From Tetrastigma voinierianum (Eukaryota; Streptophyta; Magnoliopsida; Vitales; Vitaceae): 64,000 nucleotides of DNA. A program made the position numbers and the translations under genes. Positions 10,946 through 21,853 of this stretch are shown piece after piece. Numbering within the stretch: the first letter of the stretch is position 1; every line of letters begins with the position of its first letter. The DNA is taken from assembly GCA_016808115.1 (NCBI GenBank), contig JAEQBH010001375.1:1-64000 (forward strand), given 5' to 3'. The notes beneath the pieces are model-generated. The model worked only from the letters and a program-made list of their open reading frames with translations, was not told where the DNA came from and made no database searches.

Positions 10946-12375
10946 TGTGATTAATCGTGCGTTACAGTCCTATTTGGATAGGTTTGAGTGCTTTTGCGCA
11001 TCAATCACATATTAATTCAGCTTCTGATTGACATGCGTGTCCTGCTTAGTACTACCGATTTTGTTTCAAAGGTCGCTTTTTGATAGCTTTGCAAAGCCTC
11101 TGAACCTCACTCTTCATTTAAAAACAAGCTTCATATCTGTCGATGATGCGAGTTCTCTGGGCTGGATCACATCGTCGAAGCTGAAGAAATGTTAAGTGGA
11201 ATTGAAGAAATGGAGGAATGCGTATGATAAAAAGAATGGTTCGCTTCGTAAAATGTCGCAAGGATTACGAAAAGAAACCATAAAATTCGTAATCCCCGCG
11301 AATTTTGCCAGGCTATGATAGCTTAAATTTCTCGCTATCAGTTACCGGCATAGCTAAAATTTGAATTTTCGCCATGTTTGTATTTTCGCTATGATAGCTG
11401 GGGGCCATCATAGCGAAATTCACGTGACAATGGCTCACACCTCTCGTTTTTTGATCTTAAACCATTTTTGCAATTCCCATTTTCGGGCTCCTACTGTAGA
11501 ATCATATATTCCTTGGTATTTTTGGGGCAGATTTCACACATCTTGTATGGCTATATACCTTATGACTTTTGGTAACCCAACTTCTCCAAGCATTCATTCA
11601 CGCTGTGCGTTTGTTTTAGGGTTTACGCTTTCCTTCTCTCTTCTTTCAAGGCTGCCAAACACCACCTTTGAGGATGACAAATCAAGGGATGTTTGCTGCT
11701 CTCAAAACCTCAAAGAGTGAGGTTGCTAGGTCAGTTAACAGGCTTTACTGTGTGGTCCTCGCTTAAATGAAACGTGTACGCATTTATTGTTCCAAACTCT
11801 TCCAAACTGGTGGTTTAATGCCATTTAAGGTGGCTAGTCATCATCATGCTTTACAGGTTCAATGCATTCTTTAAGGGTGATGCACCCACATTCTTTAGAT
11901 GTCATTTACAGCCACGGAAATGAGGTTAAATGCTATGCTTTCAAACCCAGGAACATTGAATGCTCGCATATAATACCCGGTCAGGAGTGTTTTGTTATTT
12001 TAAAGCAACAAAGATCTGCTTTGCTATGACTATAAGCGTCATTTGCCCTAATGCGGTAAGGTAAATAACCCGAGGAATCTCTTTATAACCCCATTTTATC
12101 AAGCTAGTGACCCAAGCCTTCAAGGTCACCATTTCACACTTTAAATTGTTTCAAGTACTGCTGAACAACTACATCTCCCCTCGTTTTACCCAACTAAAAT
12201 CCAAATGAAAGCTCCTTCACCATTTTTGAATCATGATACAAATCATTTCAGGATGGAAAACCCATCCCCGTGTTCGACTCTATCCGGCTATGCCGCAGCA
12301 GCTTGACTACTGCCAGTTAGGAGGAAAATAGAACAAATTTTTGTTGATCCCATCACCCTGTACGTGGGCACGAAT
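10946..12375 (+). mobile_element. Element 1, 3' LTR
   Basis: The start TGTGATTAATCG aligns with TGTGATTGGCAA, which follows the G-rich tract of element 4 (minus strand, 60,614). The end TTGTTGAT-CC-ATCACC at about 12,340-12,375 aligns with the sequence just before the primer-binding site at 4,528. Length is about 1.43 kb. Compared with the 5' LTR at 3,512-4,527 it has many scattered small indels, so the insertion is old or the sequence is noisy. Motif-II palindromes lie at 11,240-11,430. Confidence 0.75.
11240..11430. repeat. Motif-II palindrome cluster in the 3' LTR of element 1
   Basis: TTCGCTATGATAGC at 11,389-11,402, CATCATAGCGAAATT at 11,407-11,421 and several eroded TTCGC/GCGAA half-sites. 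It corresponds in position to 140-310 in the 5' LTR, about 300-480 bp after the LTR start. Confidence 0.75.
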
Positions 12376-12394
12376 CACCTTCATCTTGTGTCAC

Positions 12395-13090
12395 TTAGAG
12401 GGCCTCCCCGAAAAATCGAGCAGATACAACTCTTTCTCAGTATGCTGTTTAATATTCTCAACGCTAATTATATGAACAAGATTTATTATATAAATTGCCA
12501 AAACCCACAAAAATAACTAAAAAACTCGAAAATCAATGTTCAACAATTAACTCAATTCCTGGGAGGGTGTTTAATGTTCCATTATTCCAATCATCAATCA
12601 AACAAAAGTAAGAAAACGAGGAAAGAAACTATGAGATAAGAAGAGAAAAATTCAGCTCAGCTTCACCCGCCACATCAAGAATAAATTGACATCTCGAAAG
12701 TACAAAGACCGAAATCTCTTCAATAAATAAAAATCATTTAAAACTACGAAGATCGCATAAAATAAAAATATGCAGAAAAATACAGAAAATGGGCGCTTTA
12801 GAGAAACCCCACGGTAGGTTCTTCCCATTGCCCTATTTACCTAAAAAAGAAAAGTATATATATGGTCCTAAAGGTTAATTGGCTTGAAAATGGGCCAAAA
12901 TATCGTACCACCCTACTTTTTGATTTTTTTCGCCTTCGTCGCAACACACAAAGCTTATCGCTTAATACGCTTTTCTACGTCGCAACATGGCTTCTCTCGC
13001 TGCAATAGAAAATGTGTCACGACATAAGCCAGACGATATAAAATCATTCAACTTGTCTAGCCATAACTTCTTCGCTTTTAACTCAAATTT
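12395..13090 (-). mobile_element. Fragment of an element 3-type LTR
   Basis: The run from GAGCAGATACAACT..TTTCTCA at 12,418 onward follows the same order as 22,860-23,420 of the LTR at 21,854-25,056: truncated exon-like text, A-rich stretch, then the first copies of the GTCGCAACA motif (12,935-13,020). It is oriented like that LTR, that is, on the minus strand. It abuts the 3' LTR of element 1 on the left and fades near 13,090; both ends look truncated. Confidence 0.5.
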
Positions 13091-13489
13091 CGCGTGTCAA
13101 GTGTCGCTGAAAGTTTCTTTGAATGTAGAATGTACCATTGTGGAGTTGAACCATTTGATGCTCTATATGATACAGAAAAAATTGGATCTTCAATGACACG
13201 TGAGACATTCGACAATCCTCTTTTGGAAACATTTGCATCTTTTCTTACTAAATCACTTTGCCTTCCATCAACAACCTCGAAAACCAAATTTAGAGGAAAT
13301 GTTATGAGTTTTTACATGAATATGGATAAAAATACTTAAACTTAGTGTGAAATGAACTAAAACATAGATGAGTTTTACCATCGTGGAACAACATAGCAAG
13401 ATGAAATGTCAATCGCACGCATCTAATATGGAAAAAGCACCCGCTTGTGGCTAGATAACCAAGAAGAACGTAAATCCGTATGGAGGCAA
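13091..13489. other. Unassigned stretch between LTR fragment and element 2
   Basis: Only short open frames on both strands (60-80 codons) with no recognisable motif; nothing else is seen. Part may be decayed upstream gag of element 2. Confidence 0.4.
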
Positions 13490-14040
13490 TAGCTCTTCCG
13501 ACCAAAGGTGGATGGTAACATATTCAATACTATGGATGGAGAACTAATCAAAATAATATGCCGCCACCCCAAGGGAACAAACAACCACAAGAAAAGAAGG
13601 GATTTGGTGCCACTGCCGATGCTCACTTCAATGCCTTCATGGATGAAACTAAGGCTAATATTCTAACCAATAACCCAACTCGCATAATAAAAAGAGACAA
13701 CAGGAATTTAGAGGTGGGAGCATGCAAGGTGATGGCCACCTTGTTGACTGAAAGGAAACAAGGTCCACTACCTAGCAATGTAGAGGTGAATTTGAGAAGA
13801 GAATGGAAAGAGCATAGGAAGGCTATCACTTTGAGAAGTGGTAGAGAATTGGTAGCACCGGGACCGCCACCAGTGGTGATAAAAGAAGAGACTAAAACAA
13901 TAGACCAGACAAAGAAAGAAAAACAACTAGAAAGTGGGAGTAAGCCCCAAGAGAAGAAGCTATGTAAAAGAAACAGGAAGATAAAGAGAATGAGAAACGC
14001 AAAAATGGATTAACCCACGCCTCTAATCCCGTATCCACAA
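13490..14040 (+). pseudogene. gag: Athila-type gag, C-terminal part (element 2)
   Basis: The frame 13,558-14,013 is open for 151 codons. It is the C-terminal Gag segment typical of Athila-group elements: Gln/Pro-rich start (MPPPQGNKQPQ), helix with HFNAFMDETKANI, then LPSNVEVN and the hallmark KAITLRSGRELV near residues 95-100, ending in a Lys/Glu-rich tail. Just upstream, in another frame, NTMDGRTNQNNM keeps traces of the NTYNPGWRNH motif. The N-terminal half of Gag, the LTR and the primer-binding site of this element are missing or replaced by the LTR fragment at 12.4-13.1 kb. It continues into the protease block after a frame change near 14,010. Confidence 0.85.
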
Positions 14041-14049
14041 CGCTGGAAA

Positions 14050-14650
14050 AAAAATAAGTAAGACAAGCAATTTACCAAGTTTATGGAAGTTTTCAAAAAA
14101 CTGCACATCAATATTCCTTTCGTGGATGCATTAGAACAAATGCCCAACTATGTGAAATTTATGACGGATATATTGTTAGAGAAGAGAAGATCATCAAATT
14201 ATGAGACAGTAGCCCTTATAGGAGTACCGCTATTCTTCTTCAAAGGAAGCAATACCGCAAAAACCGGGAGGATCCAGCGCCTTTTACAATCCCAGCAAAG
14301 AAGATAGGGAATTTTTATAGATCTTACCGACTTCGGGAGCCAACATCAACCTCATGCTCTTATCCATATTCAGACGACTAGGATTATGTGAAGCTCGACC
14401 TACAACTATCATTCTTCAACTAGCAAACAAATCATTGAAGCATCCAAGGGGGGTGATAGAAGATGTACTAGTTAAGGTGGACAAGTTCAATTTTCCAACT
14501 GATTTTATAGTGTTGGATATGGAGGAAGACAGGGAGATACCCATCATAGTCAGGACCGTTTCGCAACCGAAAGAGCCATGATCGATGTACACCGGGGAGA
14601 GCCGAAACCAAGAGTTCGGGATGATGACACATGAAGTTCAGTGTTTTTGA
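14050..14650 (+). pseudogene. Aspartic protease pseudogene (element 2)
   Basis: Two neighbouring open pieces carry the domain. 14,083-14,307: VFKKLHINIPFVDALEQMPNY, the family's pre-protease motif, then KFMTDILLEKRR. 14,354-14,581: LSIFRRLGLCEARPTT, KHPRGVIEDVLVKVDKF and DFIVLDMEEDREIPII, the central and C-terminal protease blocks. The active-site motif, DLGAS in the family, reads TSGAN here after a frame break, so the catalytic Asp is lost. The usual LGRPFLATGRA after PIIV is also broken by a frameshift. The enzyme would mature Gag-Pol; this copy cannot. Confidence 0.88.
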
Positions 14651-15960
14651 TGCCATACGACACCCAAGTGAGAGTGGCTCTGCTGATGAGACAATGAGGC
14701 TATGTCTAGCCAAAAGATGTCCAACCTACTTATCGGAGACTAGCCTTGTGCATAGAGAACTGTGTGAATAAGTCGAGGGATATGTAAAATGGATGGACTC
14801 TTTTAAGCCAAATAGAAGAAAGTATTATGAGCCTTTGGGAGAGAATTCATAGAGATCAGTGCCCTCATTTGAAAAACCACCACAATTGGAGTAGAAGTCA
14901 TTACCTAACCACTTCACAGGTATGCATCTCGGGCAATTTCTCAACTTACCGCAATATCTCGCATCTTTAACAATGTTATAAGAGAGAAATTATCGAGACA
15001 GTACTTCACACAAAAATGCTATTAGGGGGTGGTCCCAAAGGGGATCTCGCCCCTTTATGTGCATGCATCGTATTTGCCGAAGATGGTCATAAGCCCCTCG
15101 TGAATAAAGAAGACTCCTTAATCCGACTATGAAGGAGGTAAGAAAGAAGAGCAAGTGGTTAGATGCGGAGTAATTTACCCCCATATCTAATAAGTTCTTG
15201 TGAGTCCAAGATGTGTAGTACCGGGAGAAAAAGGACAATAAGAATCAAGATAGAGCAACATTGATCCCTTTCTAGAACGTTGACTAGATGTAGAATTCCT
15301 GTGAAAGACCATATGTGGAGTTCAATAAGGCAAACTAAAATACTTCCACTTTATAAATCGATGTTGACAAGATGGCAAGGCATGAATACTATCGTTGATG
15401 GCTGAGCTCTAAGCACAACCAAATTACCATAGCACCCGAAGACCAAGAGAAAACCACTTTCACATGCCTATACAGTACATTTGCGTTCAGGCAAATGCCA
15501 TTCAGGTTATGAAATGCACCTAGCACATTCCAAAGATGCATAATGGCCATATTTTCAAACATGGTAGAAAAAGATCCTATCAGGTGTTCATGGACAACTT
15601 CTCAATTTAGGGAAATCATTTGATAATCGCTTCCTGAAATTTGAGAGATGCTTTGCAAGATGTGAAGAAACTAATCTAGTGTTAATTGGGAAAAGTGCCA
15701 CTTCTAATGGGTGAAGGAAGGCATATATAGTATTGGGCAATGTACTTGCAAGAGGAATCGAGGTAGACAAAAGCAAAAATTGAAACTTTATAGAAAGCCA
15801 CCTCCCCCATCCCTCTGCTAAAGGATAAGAAGCTTTATGGGGCACGCGTGACCTATAGAAGATTCATCAAGGACTTCTCCAAATACAAGCCTTTGTCAAA
15901 TATGTTATTCAAGGAGTTCCTTTGAAGTTTTGGCTAATAAGGCAAGCGGTGCATTCTTAA
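14650..15960 (+). pseudogene. Reverse transcriptase pseudogene (element 2)
   Basis: Collinear RT blocks follow the protease without a gap: SFKPNRRKYYEPLGE near 14,800, HLGQFLNLP near 14,925, MCMHRI near 15,060, then TIAPEDQEKTTFTC at about 15,425-15,465 and FAFRQMPFRL-NAPSTFQRC at 15,480-15,535, and VNWEKCHF near 15,680. These correspond to RT motifs of Athila/Tat-type Ty3/gypsy Pol. The stretch that should hold the catalytic DD (after MVEKD, near 15,580) has lost the frame. Stops and frameshifts are spread over the whole domain. Confidence 0.85.
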
Positions 15961-16400
15961 CTCTAAAGGAGAAATTATGAAGTAACCGATTGTAGTAGCA
16001 CTAGATCGGGAACTCCCTTAGTTAATGTGCGATGCAAGCTGACATCACACAAAGGTCAATACTGGGTCGAAGAGTAGGGGGAGAATATTTCAAGTTATCT
16101 ATTATGTAAGAAGCAATCCCAATGAAGCACACCATGCGACAACATAAAAAGAGCTTTTGGAAATTTATTTCTACATTTGATAGGTTCGGCAGCCATATTT
16201 CGATAGGTAACTGTGTAATAGTGTACCGATCACCTCGCCTATAAAGTACCTTACGGGCAAAGGATGCTTAGCCAAGACTAAGTAGATGGTACTACCGCTG
16301 CAAGAGTTTCATTTCGGGAGATAAAGGATAAGAAAAGTGACCCTAAAATTTAGGTGGACCATCTCCTCATGCTCTCGAGAGACCTATTAAGGAGGTTCGA
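15960..16400 (+). pseudogene. RNase H pseudogene (element 2)
   Basis: Translation in several frames gives CDAS at about 16,030 (family: MCDASDYAVGAVLGQR), VIYYVRS-PNEAHHATT-KELLE near 16,100-16,165 (family: YYASKTLNEAQ..YATTEKELLA) and LPLQEFHF near 16,300 (family: LLLQEFDLEI). The order and spacing are those of the RNase H domain between RT and integrase in gypsy Pol. No long open frame remains. Confidence 0.75.
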
Positions 16401-17375
16401 ATCAATGTGATGACTTTCTTTGATGAACAACCTTGAAATCGAGGATGTAGCCACGCCATGGCTTAGCCAATTTGCGTCAATTACTTTGCAGCCAAAGTGA
16501 TTCCACGGAGTTCAACCATCGCAGAGAGCAGTGTCTCTTGCACATGAAGTATTATTGCTTTCTCATATCGTGTAAAATCCCATTTTATATGCTCTTATGC
16601 CAATCAGTAATGCAGAAGATGTGTGCTCGATGAGGAAATGGGAAGCATATTAAACCATTGCCATACCATAGTGTGTGGATGACATTTTGGGGTTCAAAGG
16701 ATAGCCAGTAGTTGCACTAATTAGGGTTTTGTATCGCAGTTTGTTTAAGGACACTACCAATTTATATCCGCCATGATAAATGCCAACTAATGGGGGAGTA
16801 TATCAAAAGATGAGCAAATTTCTTCAAGTCATCCTAGAAGTGGAGTTATTCGACATATGGGGGAATGGACTTCATGATCCTTCCCATCCTCATTCAACCA
16901 CAAGTATGTCCTTGCAAGACTTATAAAACAAAATGGGTGGATTCATCACAATCCATACAGCTGATGCTAAAGCAGCAAATTTCCTCGTGAGCTGGGCATC
17001 TCTCACCTGGATTCACCCACAAGCTTTGGATCGTAGATGGGGACTCAATTTCTAATAGGGTGGCTGACAAATTACTAAGAAAATATGTTGTTCATATACA
17101 CATCACTAGACTAAACATTCATAATTATGGGCAAACTAAACCAATCGAAATAAAGCTCCATTCCAAAGACCGTGGAATAGTTCCAAAAAGAATTTGTCTA
17201 GAAAGATAGATGATGCACTTTGGGCCATTTTCTGAGAATCGCGGTTTACATAATCAAGGTGAATGTCACCATTCGTATCGTTTATGGGAAAAGGCCTGGT
17301 CACTTACTCGTAAATTTAGAACATGCTGGCAATTGTACCAGCAACCAATATGGATAGAAGAGTTAGAGAACTCAT
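16400..17375 (+). pseudogene. Integrase pseudogene, N-terminal and core part (element 2)
   Basis: After FFDEQP near 16,425 (the linker before integrase) come remnants of the zinc-binding region (RCVLDEEMGSILNHCHT, about 16,625-16,675) and of the DDE core: LFDIWGMDFMGP at about 16,850, VHIHITRLNIHNYGQ near 17,090 (family: VATPYHPQTSGQ), RICLER-MMHFGPF near 17,200 and YRLWEKAWSLT near 17,280. It breaks off near 17,375 and resumes at about 20,806, so an insertion splits the gene. The integrase would insert the cDNA copy into the genome. Confidence 0.82.
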
Positions 17376-20300
17376 GAGTAAAACTCATTGATTTTTAATC
17401 CATTTTTTTATTACATATTATAATGTAATTACTTATTTTATGCAGAATATGGAGATTTTACCAAATCTACATTTTACATTTATATGAGGTAATACAGAAC
17501 TTTTTCAAAAACCCATAATGACAATCTACTATAAAATCAAAGATTAATAAGATATATCGGATATTCAAGAATCACCATCCATGTTCTCTTTTAAGTCACG
17601 ACTAAGTGATAATGTTAAGACAATTCTTGTAAGATTAAAGGTTTCATATGTCGCGACATCCTTGTGATTAGTCATGTAGAGAGAGAAAATTTAAGACTAC
17701 ACAAACGAATGCAGATAGAGAATCAAGGTCACTTATTAATCGAAAGAAGACAACTCGTGCTCGCAAATGAATAATTAAGGCCTTCTGAATTAGAAATGGA
17801 AGGCTAGACCAGCTGATAAGGTCTCTAATCAAAAAAAACAATGTTACGACAAAAATATAAGCTGAAGGCACCAGTCGAGGTCGCGACATGACTCTCCACC
17901 CGACATTGAAATGGAGCTGAACAATAACATGTTTGTGATCCATCCGTCTTCATCCTACCCACGCCTAGTTTTTCCTCCACAGAAATTCAACGTAAAGAAA
18001 TTAAACCACTCATTATCGACCCCACTCCTGAAGGTCCTTCAAGCAAATAAACAGATCAGCAAATTTAGAGCCCTCCTAACTAGCAAGGAGGCAGCAAACC
18101 AGGACATGATGTCTAAACATGTATGAGGTCAGCAATCCACTGATCCAAACTGGGCTTACTAATGAGATGCCAAAACACAACTGTCATCATTTGTTAATTG
18201 TAACTTTAGTAAAATGGTTATCGCTGTGTCATGGTGATTTAATCTTTTGTATGCCCGAAGATAAAACACTCAACCAAAGTGTCAGGTCATGACTATACAA
18301 AATTGGTTACAACAGAATGGTACATGATGAAATGTCCATCCATTACAACTATAAAATACAACAAAAACCGCCCAATACCAAGATTTGTAGTCGCGATATC
18401 AACTAATTTAGATAAAAAAATATATCTGAAACGAAGTCATCACCACTGGCAATTCAAACCATTTTTACTCAGATTATGTCAAACCCAAACCCTTCACTGA
18501 TCCCGTCAGATGTTATTTTTGGCATAACAAGATTTCCAAGTCATGGCTGTTTACGATAAAACAAGAGAAAAGGGGTAGTCACGGGCCATAATTCATAGTT
18601 TCGCACTACTTCAACGAAAGAAAACTGCAGAAAGAACAATGTCAGAATGTAGAATATCAGGTCTAAACTCAAAGACAAAAACAGACAAAAGAAAGTCATG
18701 ATAGAATCAGGTCGCGACCCGAGCAAATTGAGTCGCCATCCACCTGGGAACTACTTAGTTTCCGAATCAAAAACCTCCACTATTGCTGAAATGTAGAATA
18801 GGCCTCAATGTGAAGAGGGGAGGCTCTCTCAATCCCGACTGGGGATTGAAGAAGACTCAATTGTATAATTTTAGGCCAGACGTTTTCTTTCTTTTCTTTC
18901 GATCCGAACCAGAATCGTTCGTAATGTTGAAGCTGGATTTAATCTTTCATTGTCTTCTCAAATTAATGGTTTAAATTACTGGAACTGTTCAATCTTTGTA
19001 ATCTGCTTCGCTTAATTGCAACTAATAGCCGGTGTATTCGATCAATGCTCCATTGTCGCTGTGATGCAACATGAGCACAAATTTCTAATAACTGATTCAC
19101 GCTTAGCCATGTTCTTCTCGCATATATTAGAAAGAAGTACCTGAATTGGGGATTTATTTTATTGATGTTGTTCTTAAATTGATTGTTTCACAAGAGTATC
19201 GAGTATCCTATCAAGGACCTGCTTGCCTGATTTCCGTAGAGGCTCTGAGACGTTATGGGATGGGAGGATTCCTGGAGAGCTTTGAATCTCTGTTCCATGA
19301 TGCTAGACTACCATCGAGGAACCACTGAGCTTTGAGAGCTCACGATAAATTTCCATTTCACTCACAATAGCTGAAGGGATTATTTATCAATTTAAATCAT
19401 CTGATATTTCACCCGAATCTAATGGAAAGATCTTCGATCTCGTGTTAGCTAAGATCTAATCATGGAAAGAAAATCCATCATATCTTAAATGATGAGTCAT
19501 CAAATCATTTTAGAAGAGAGCTCCAAAATGAACGACTTGGGATGCAAGAAATCGCAGCCTTGAGAAATGGGAAGAAGTATTGGAAAAGAAAAACACCAAA
19601 TCTTATAAGATGTTCATAAGTAACCACTAGATCCATGTCTTCAGTAGCTGGACCTAATTAGTGAAATGTGGAGAAATCCAAGCTGCATTATTAGGCCTCT
19701 TTGATAAACTAATCCAAAATCGATTGGTGAATTAATGGATTTGTATACAGAATTGGATCAGTTCAATGTTAGCCATATCATGTCCATTTCACAGAGAAAT
19801 CAATTTAGTCCATTTATTTTGTTAGCTATTAATTAAATTTTCTTTAATTAGATAAATAAAAATATATTGATCTACTTTTAATTCTAGTTTTTTAAACATT
19901 TACAAGGAGGTGCAAATAGGTGTGACCTTAAGTAGTTAAGGTGAAGTTGATTTAAAATTCCCATCAATCTCGAGGGAATGATTCGATCTACATTCATTTT
20001 GTCCCTCTCACGCACTCCAACATGCAGAAGACTATAAGAAGAGATATGTGGCGACCAGGCACTACAAGACTTTAACAATCCATTTTATTAATTCTCTATG
20101 AAATTATTAAAACCAATTTTTACTTTTCAACAATGAACTCCAAATTCGTCCACTATCGAGAACCAGACTCTAGTAGAGGCATTAAAATTGAGTGTAGGTT
20201 TAGTCTATACAAAACAGACAAAAACAGTTTAAGGTCACATGGCTGGATTGAAAGAATTTAATAAATCAATATTTCCGACAAAAGAGAGGAAATGCTAATT

Positions 20301-20805
20301 GTATTGTTTTCTTTATTTTATAAAAAGAAATTACAAAAACAGCTTTATTTAAAATGTATAAGCTACCTAATCTTTTAGAGAGCTTAAAGGGGATTATGAT
20401 TTTAATTCAACCAAGCCTAATCGAACTCAATATGTCATTTGCAGCTATTTCACACAGTGTCGTAATCGATTTTGTTTCTTTAGGACACTCGAATCGAGAG
20501 AACATTTATGAATTCTATACAGGCAAATAGAATGAATCTGCAGTTAAAGTGCTGATTTTAAATTCCTTGTCAATCTCAAGGAATGATATCCTAATTTACA
20601 ACTAAATTTCTTCACTACTTGTATGATCCGTGGCACTCCTGGTGTACTGTCTTACTAAACCATTTTTACAACGGTAAGAACATAAAACCACTTTCTACTT
20701 TTCAACAATGAACTCCAAATTTTTTCCACTATTAGAGAACTGTAAGACTCTAGTAGAGGCATTAAAATTGAGTGGTTTAGTCTATACAAAAATAGACAAA
20801 CAAAA
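17376..20805. mobile_element. 3.4-kb insertion splitting the integrase of element 2
   Basis: Integrase sequence stops at about 17,375 and resumes in register at about 20,806 (QLSELDILVNEA), so this block is an insertion. I do not recognise its class. It holds GTCGCGAC-type sites at 17,649, about 17,879, 18,394 and 18,713, and two direct copies of a ~120-bp sequence (20,105-20,225 and 20,690-20,812) about 585 bp apart, whose upstream parts (19,890 and 20,500 on) are also similar. No transposase or pol domain is seen. A non-autonomous LTR element or a stack of smaller insertions are possible; terminal repeats and a target duplication were not found by eye. Confidence 0.55.
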
Positions 20806-20812
20806 CGACTAT
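20105..20812. repeat. Direct repeat pair inside the insertion
   Basis: The first copy is at 20,105-20,225, the second at 20,690-20,812. Both read CTTTTCAACAATGAACTCCAAATT, then GACTCTAGTAGAGGCATTAAAATTGAGTG and TTTAGTCTATACAAAA-AGACAAA with small differences. The sequence between them repeats what lies before the first copy in weaker form, so this may be a tandem duplication of a ~585-bp unit. Confidence 0.75.
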
Positions 20813-21165
20813 TACAATTAAGTGAGTTAGATATTCTAGTTAACGAAGCTTAGTGAGAATGCAAGGGTCTGCTAAATAAGGACAAAAGCTTGGCATAATA
20901 AGTAATATCAGAGAAGAGTTTATTGTACAAGAAGTTCTTTATTTAACTCTAGACTCAAACTCTTTCTTGGGAAATTGAAGTCAAGATGGTTAGGGCCCTT
21001 TACAGTCACTCAAGTTTTTCCATATGGCGGAATTTAGATCGTGCATCTCGAGAAAGGACGTTTTAAGGTAAATGCACAAAGGCTAAATCCATACTTTAGA
21101 GGGAACTTCCATGCAAAGAAGTCATCCATCACATTGAGCACACCGCGAGCTGGACAATAATCAAG
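20806..21165 (+). pseudogene. Integrase C-terminal part (element 2)
   Basis: This resumes the integrase after the insertion: QLSELDILVNEA, ENARVC, KAWHNK, then FNSRLKLFLGKLKSRW-GPFTVTQVFPYG at about 20,955-21,035 and GRFKVNAQRLNPYF at about 21,055-21,095. This is the signature C-terminal module of Athila/Tat integrases (family pattern LFPGKLKSRWSGPF ... FKVNGQRLKPY). The second half, from about 20,945 to 21,160, is nearly uninterrupted, better kept than the rest of the gene. Confidence 0.88.
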
Positions 21166-21836
21166 TAAAGCAGGTTAGAGTATTAAGATTCATGGAGATG
21201 TAGGGTTGCTTGAGCCAATAATAAGAAAAAAGCCTGGGAGGTAACCTGCTAAAGTGCATCTCTCACCCACCCACTTCTTTCTATTTCTTTTGTTTTATTT
21301 GTCGTATTCTATTTTATTTGGAGGAGTAGTAAAAAAAACACTGCTATAAAATACATCCCCAGAGAGGTTTTTAGTCATATAAATATTCTGTAATAACAAA
21401 ACCATATAGTTATCAAAACAGAATAGAGGCTAGAAAAACTAAGTGCAGAAAGCCAACACCTACTATAAGGGACATATAACCCGCTACAGTAGGCAAAAAT
21501 CCAAATACTCAACTCTATGGAAAATTCAACGAGCATAGTATCCCCTGTAGCGGCCAGCAGAGTACAAAATGCCAACTCTCTGCCAATTGCAGTGGAGTAC
21601 GTACCCGTTAAAGAGAGACACCGCTAAAGAGGATCCCATGCCTACTACAGTGGGTTGCTAAACCTACTGCCATGTCATTTAAGTTCTCCACTCCAGTGGG
21701 CAACACACCCATTGCAACGGGTGTGGGACTCTAAAAATACACATGCTCGCAGACTGGCTCCATGGTCATAAAAACCCTCTTTCCGCATCTCTCTCTAGAC
21801 TAACTTTCTCGACACGACTACCAAGACCTATCTAAT
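21166..21836. other. 3' non-coding region of element 2 with motif-III palindromes
   Basis: No coding signal follows the integrase stop. From about 21,455 to 21,740 the sequence is full of short near-palindromes built on CTRCAGTRGG / CCYACTRCAG: CCACTCCAGTGG at 21,688-21,699, CCCATTGCAACGGG at 21,708-21,721, CCTACTACAGTGGG near 21,642 and CCCGCTACAGTAGG near 21,480. The last ~70 bases may instead be leader of an element 3 copy, because a minus-strand primer-binding site follows at 21,853. Confidence 0.65.
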
Positions 21837-21853
21837 CCGCAGCAATGGTGCCA
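21837..21853 (-). other. Primer-binding-site-like sequence next to the element 3 LTR
   Basis: Read on the minus strand, TGGCACCATTGCTGCGG resembles the Athila site TGGCGCCGTTGCCGGGG with four differences, mostly C-to-T or G-to-A. It directly follows the LTR end (minus strand). Since this LTR also has a polypurine tract on its other side, it has the marks of both a 5' and a 3' LTR. Confidence 0.7.
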
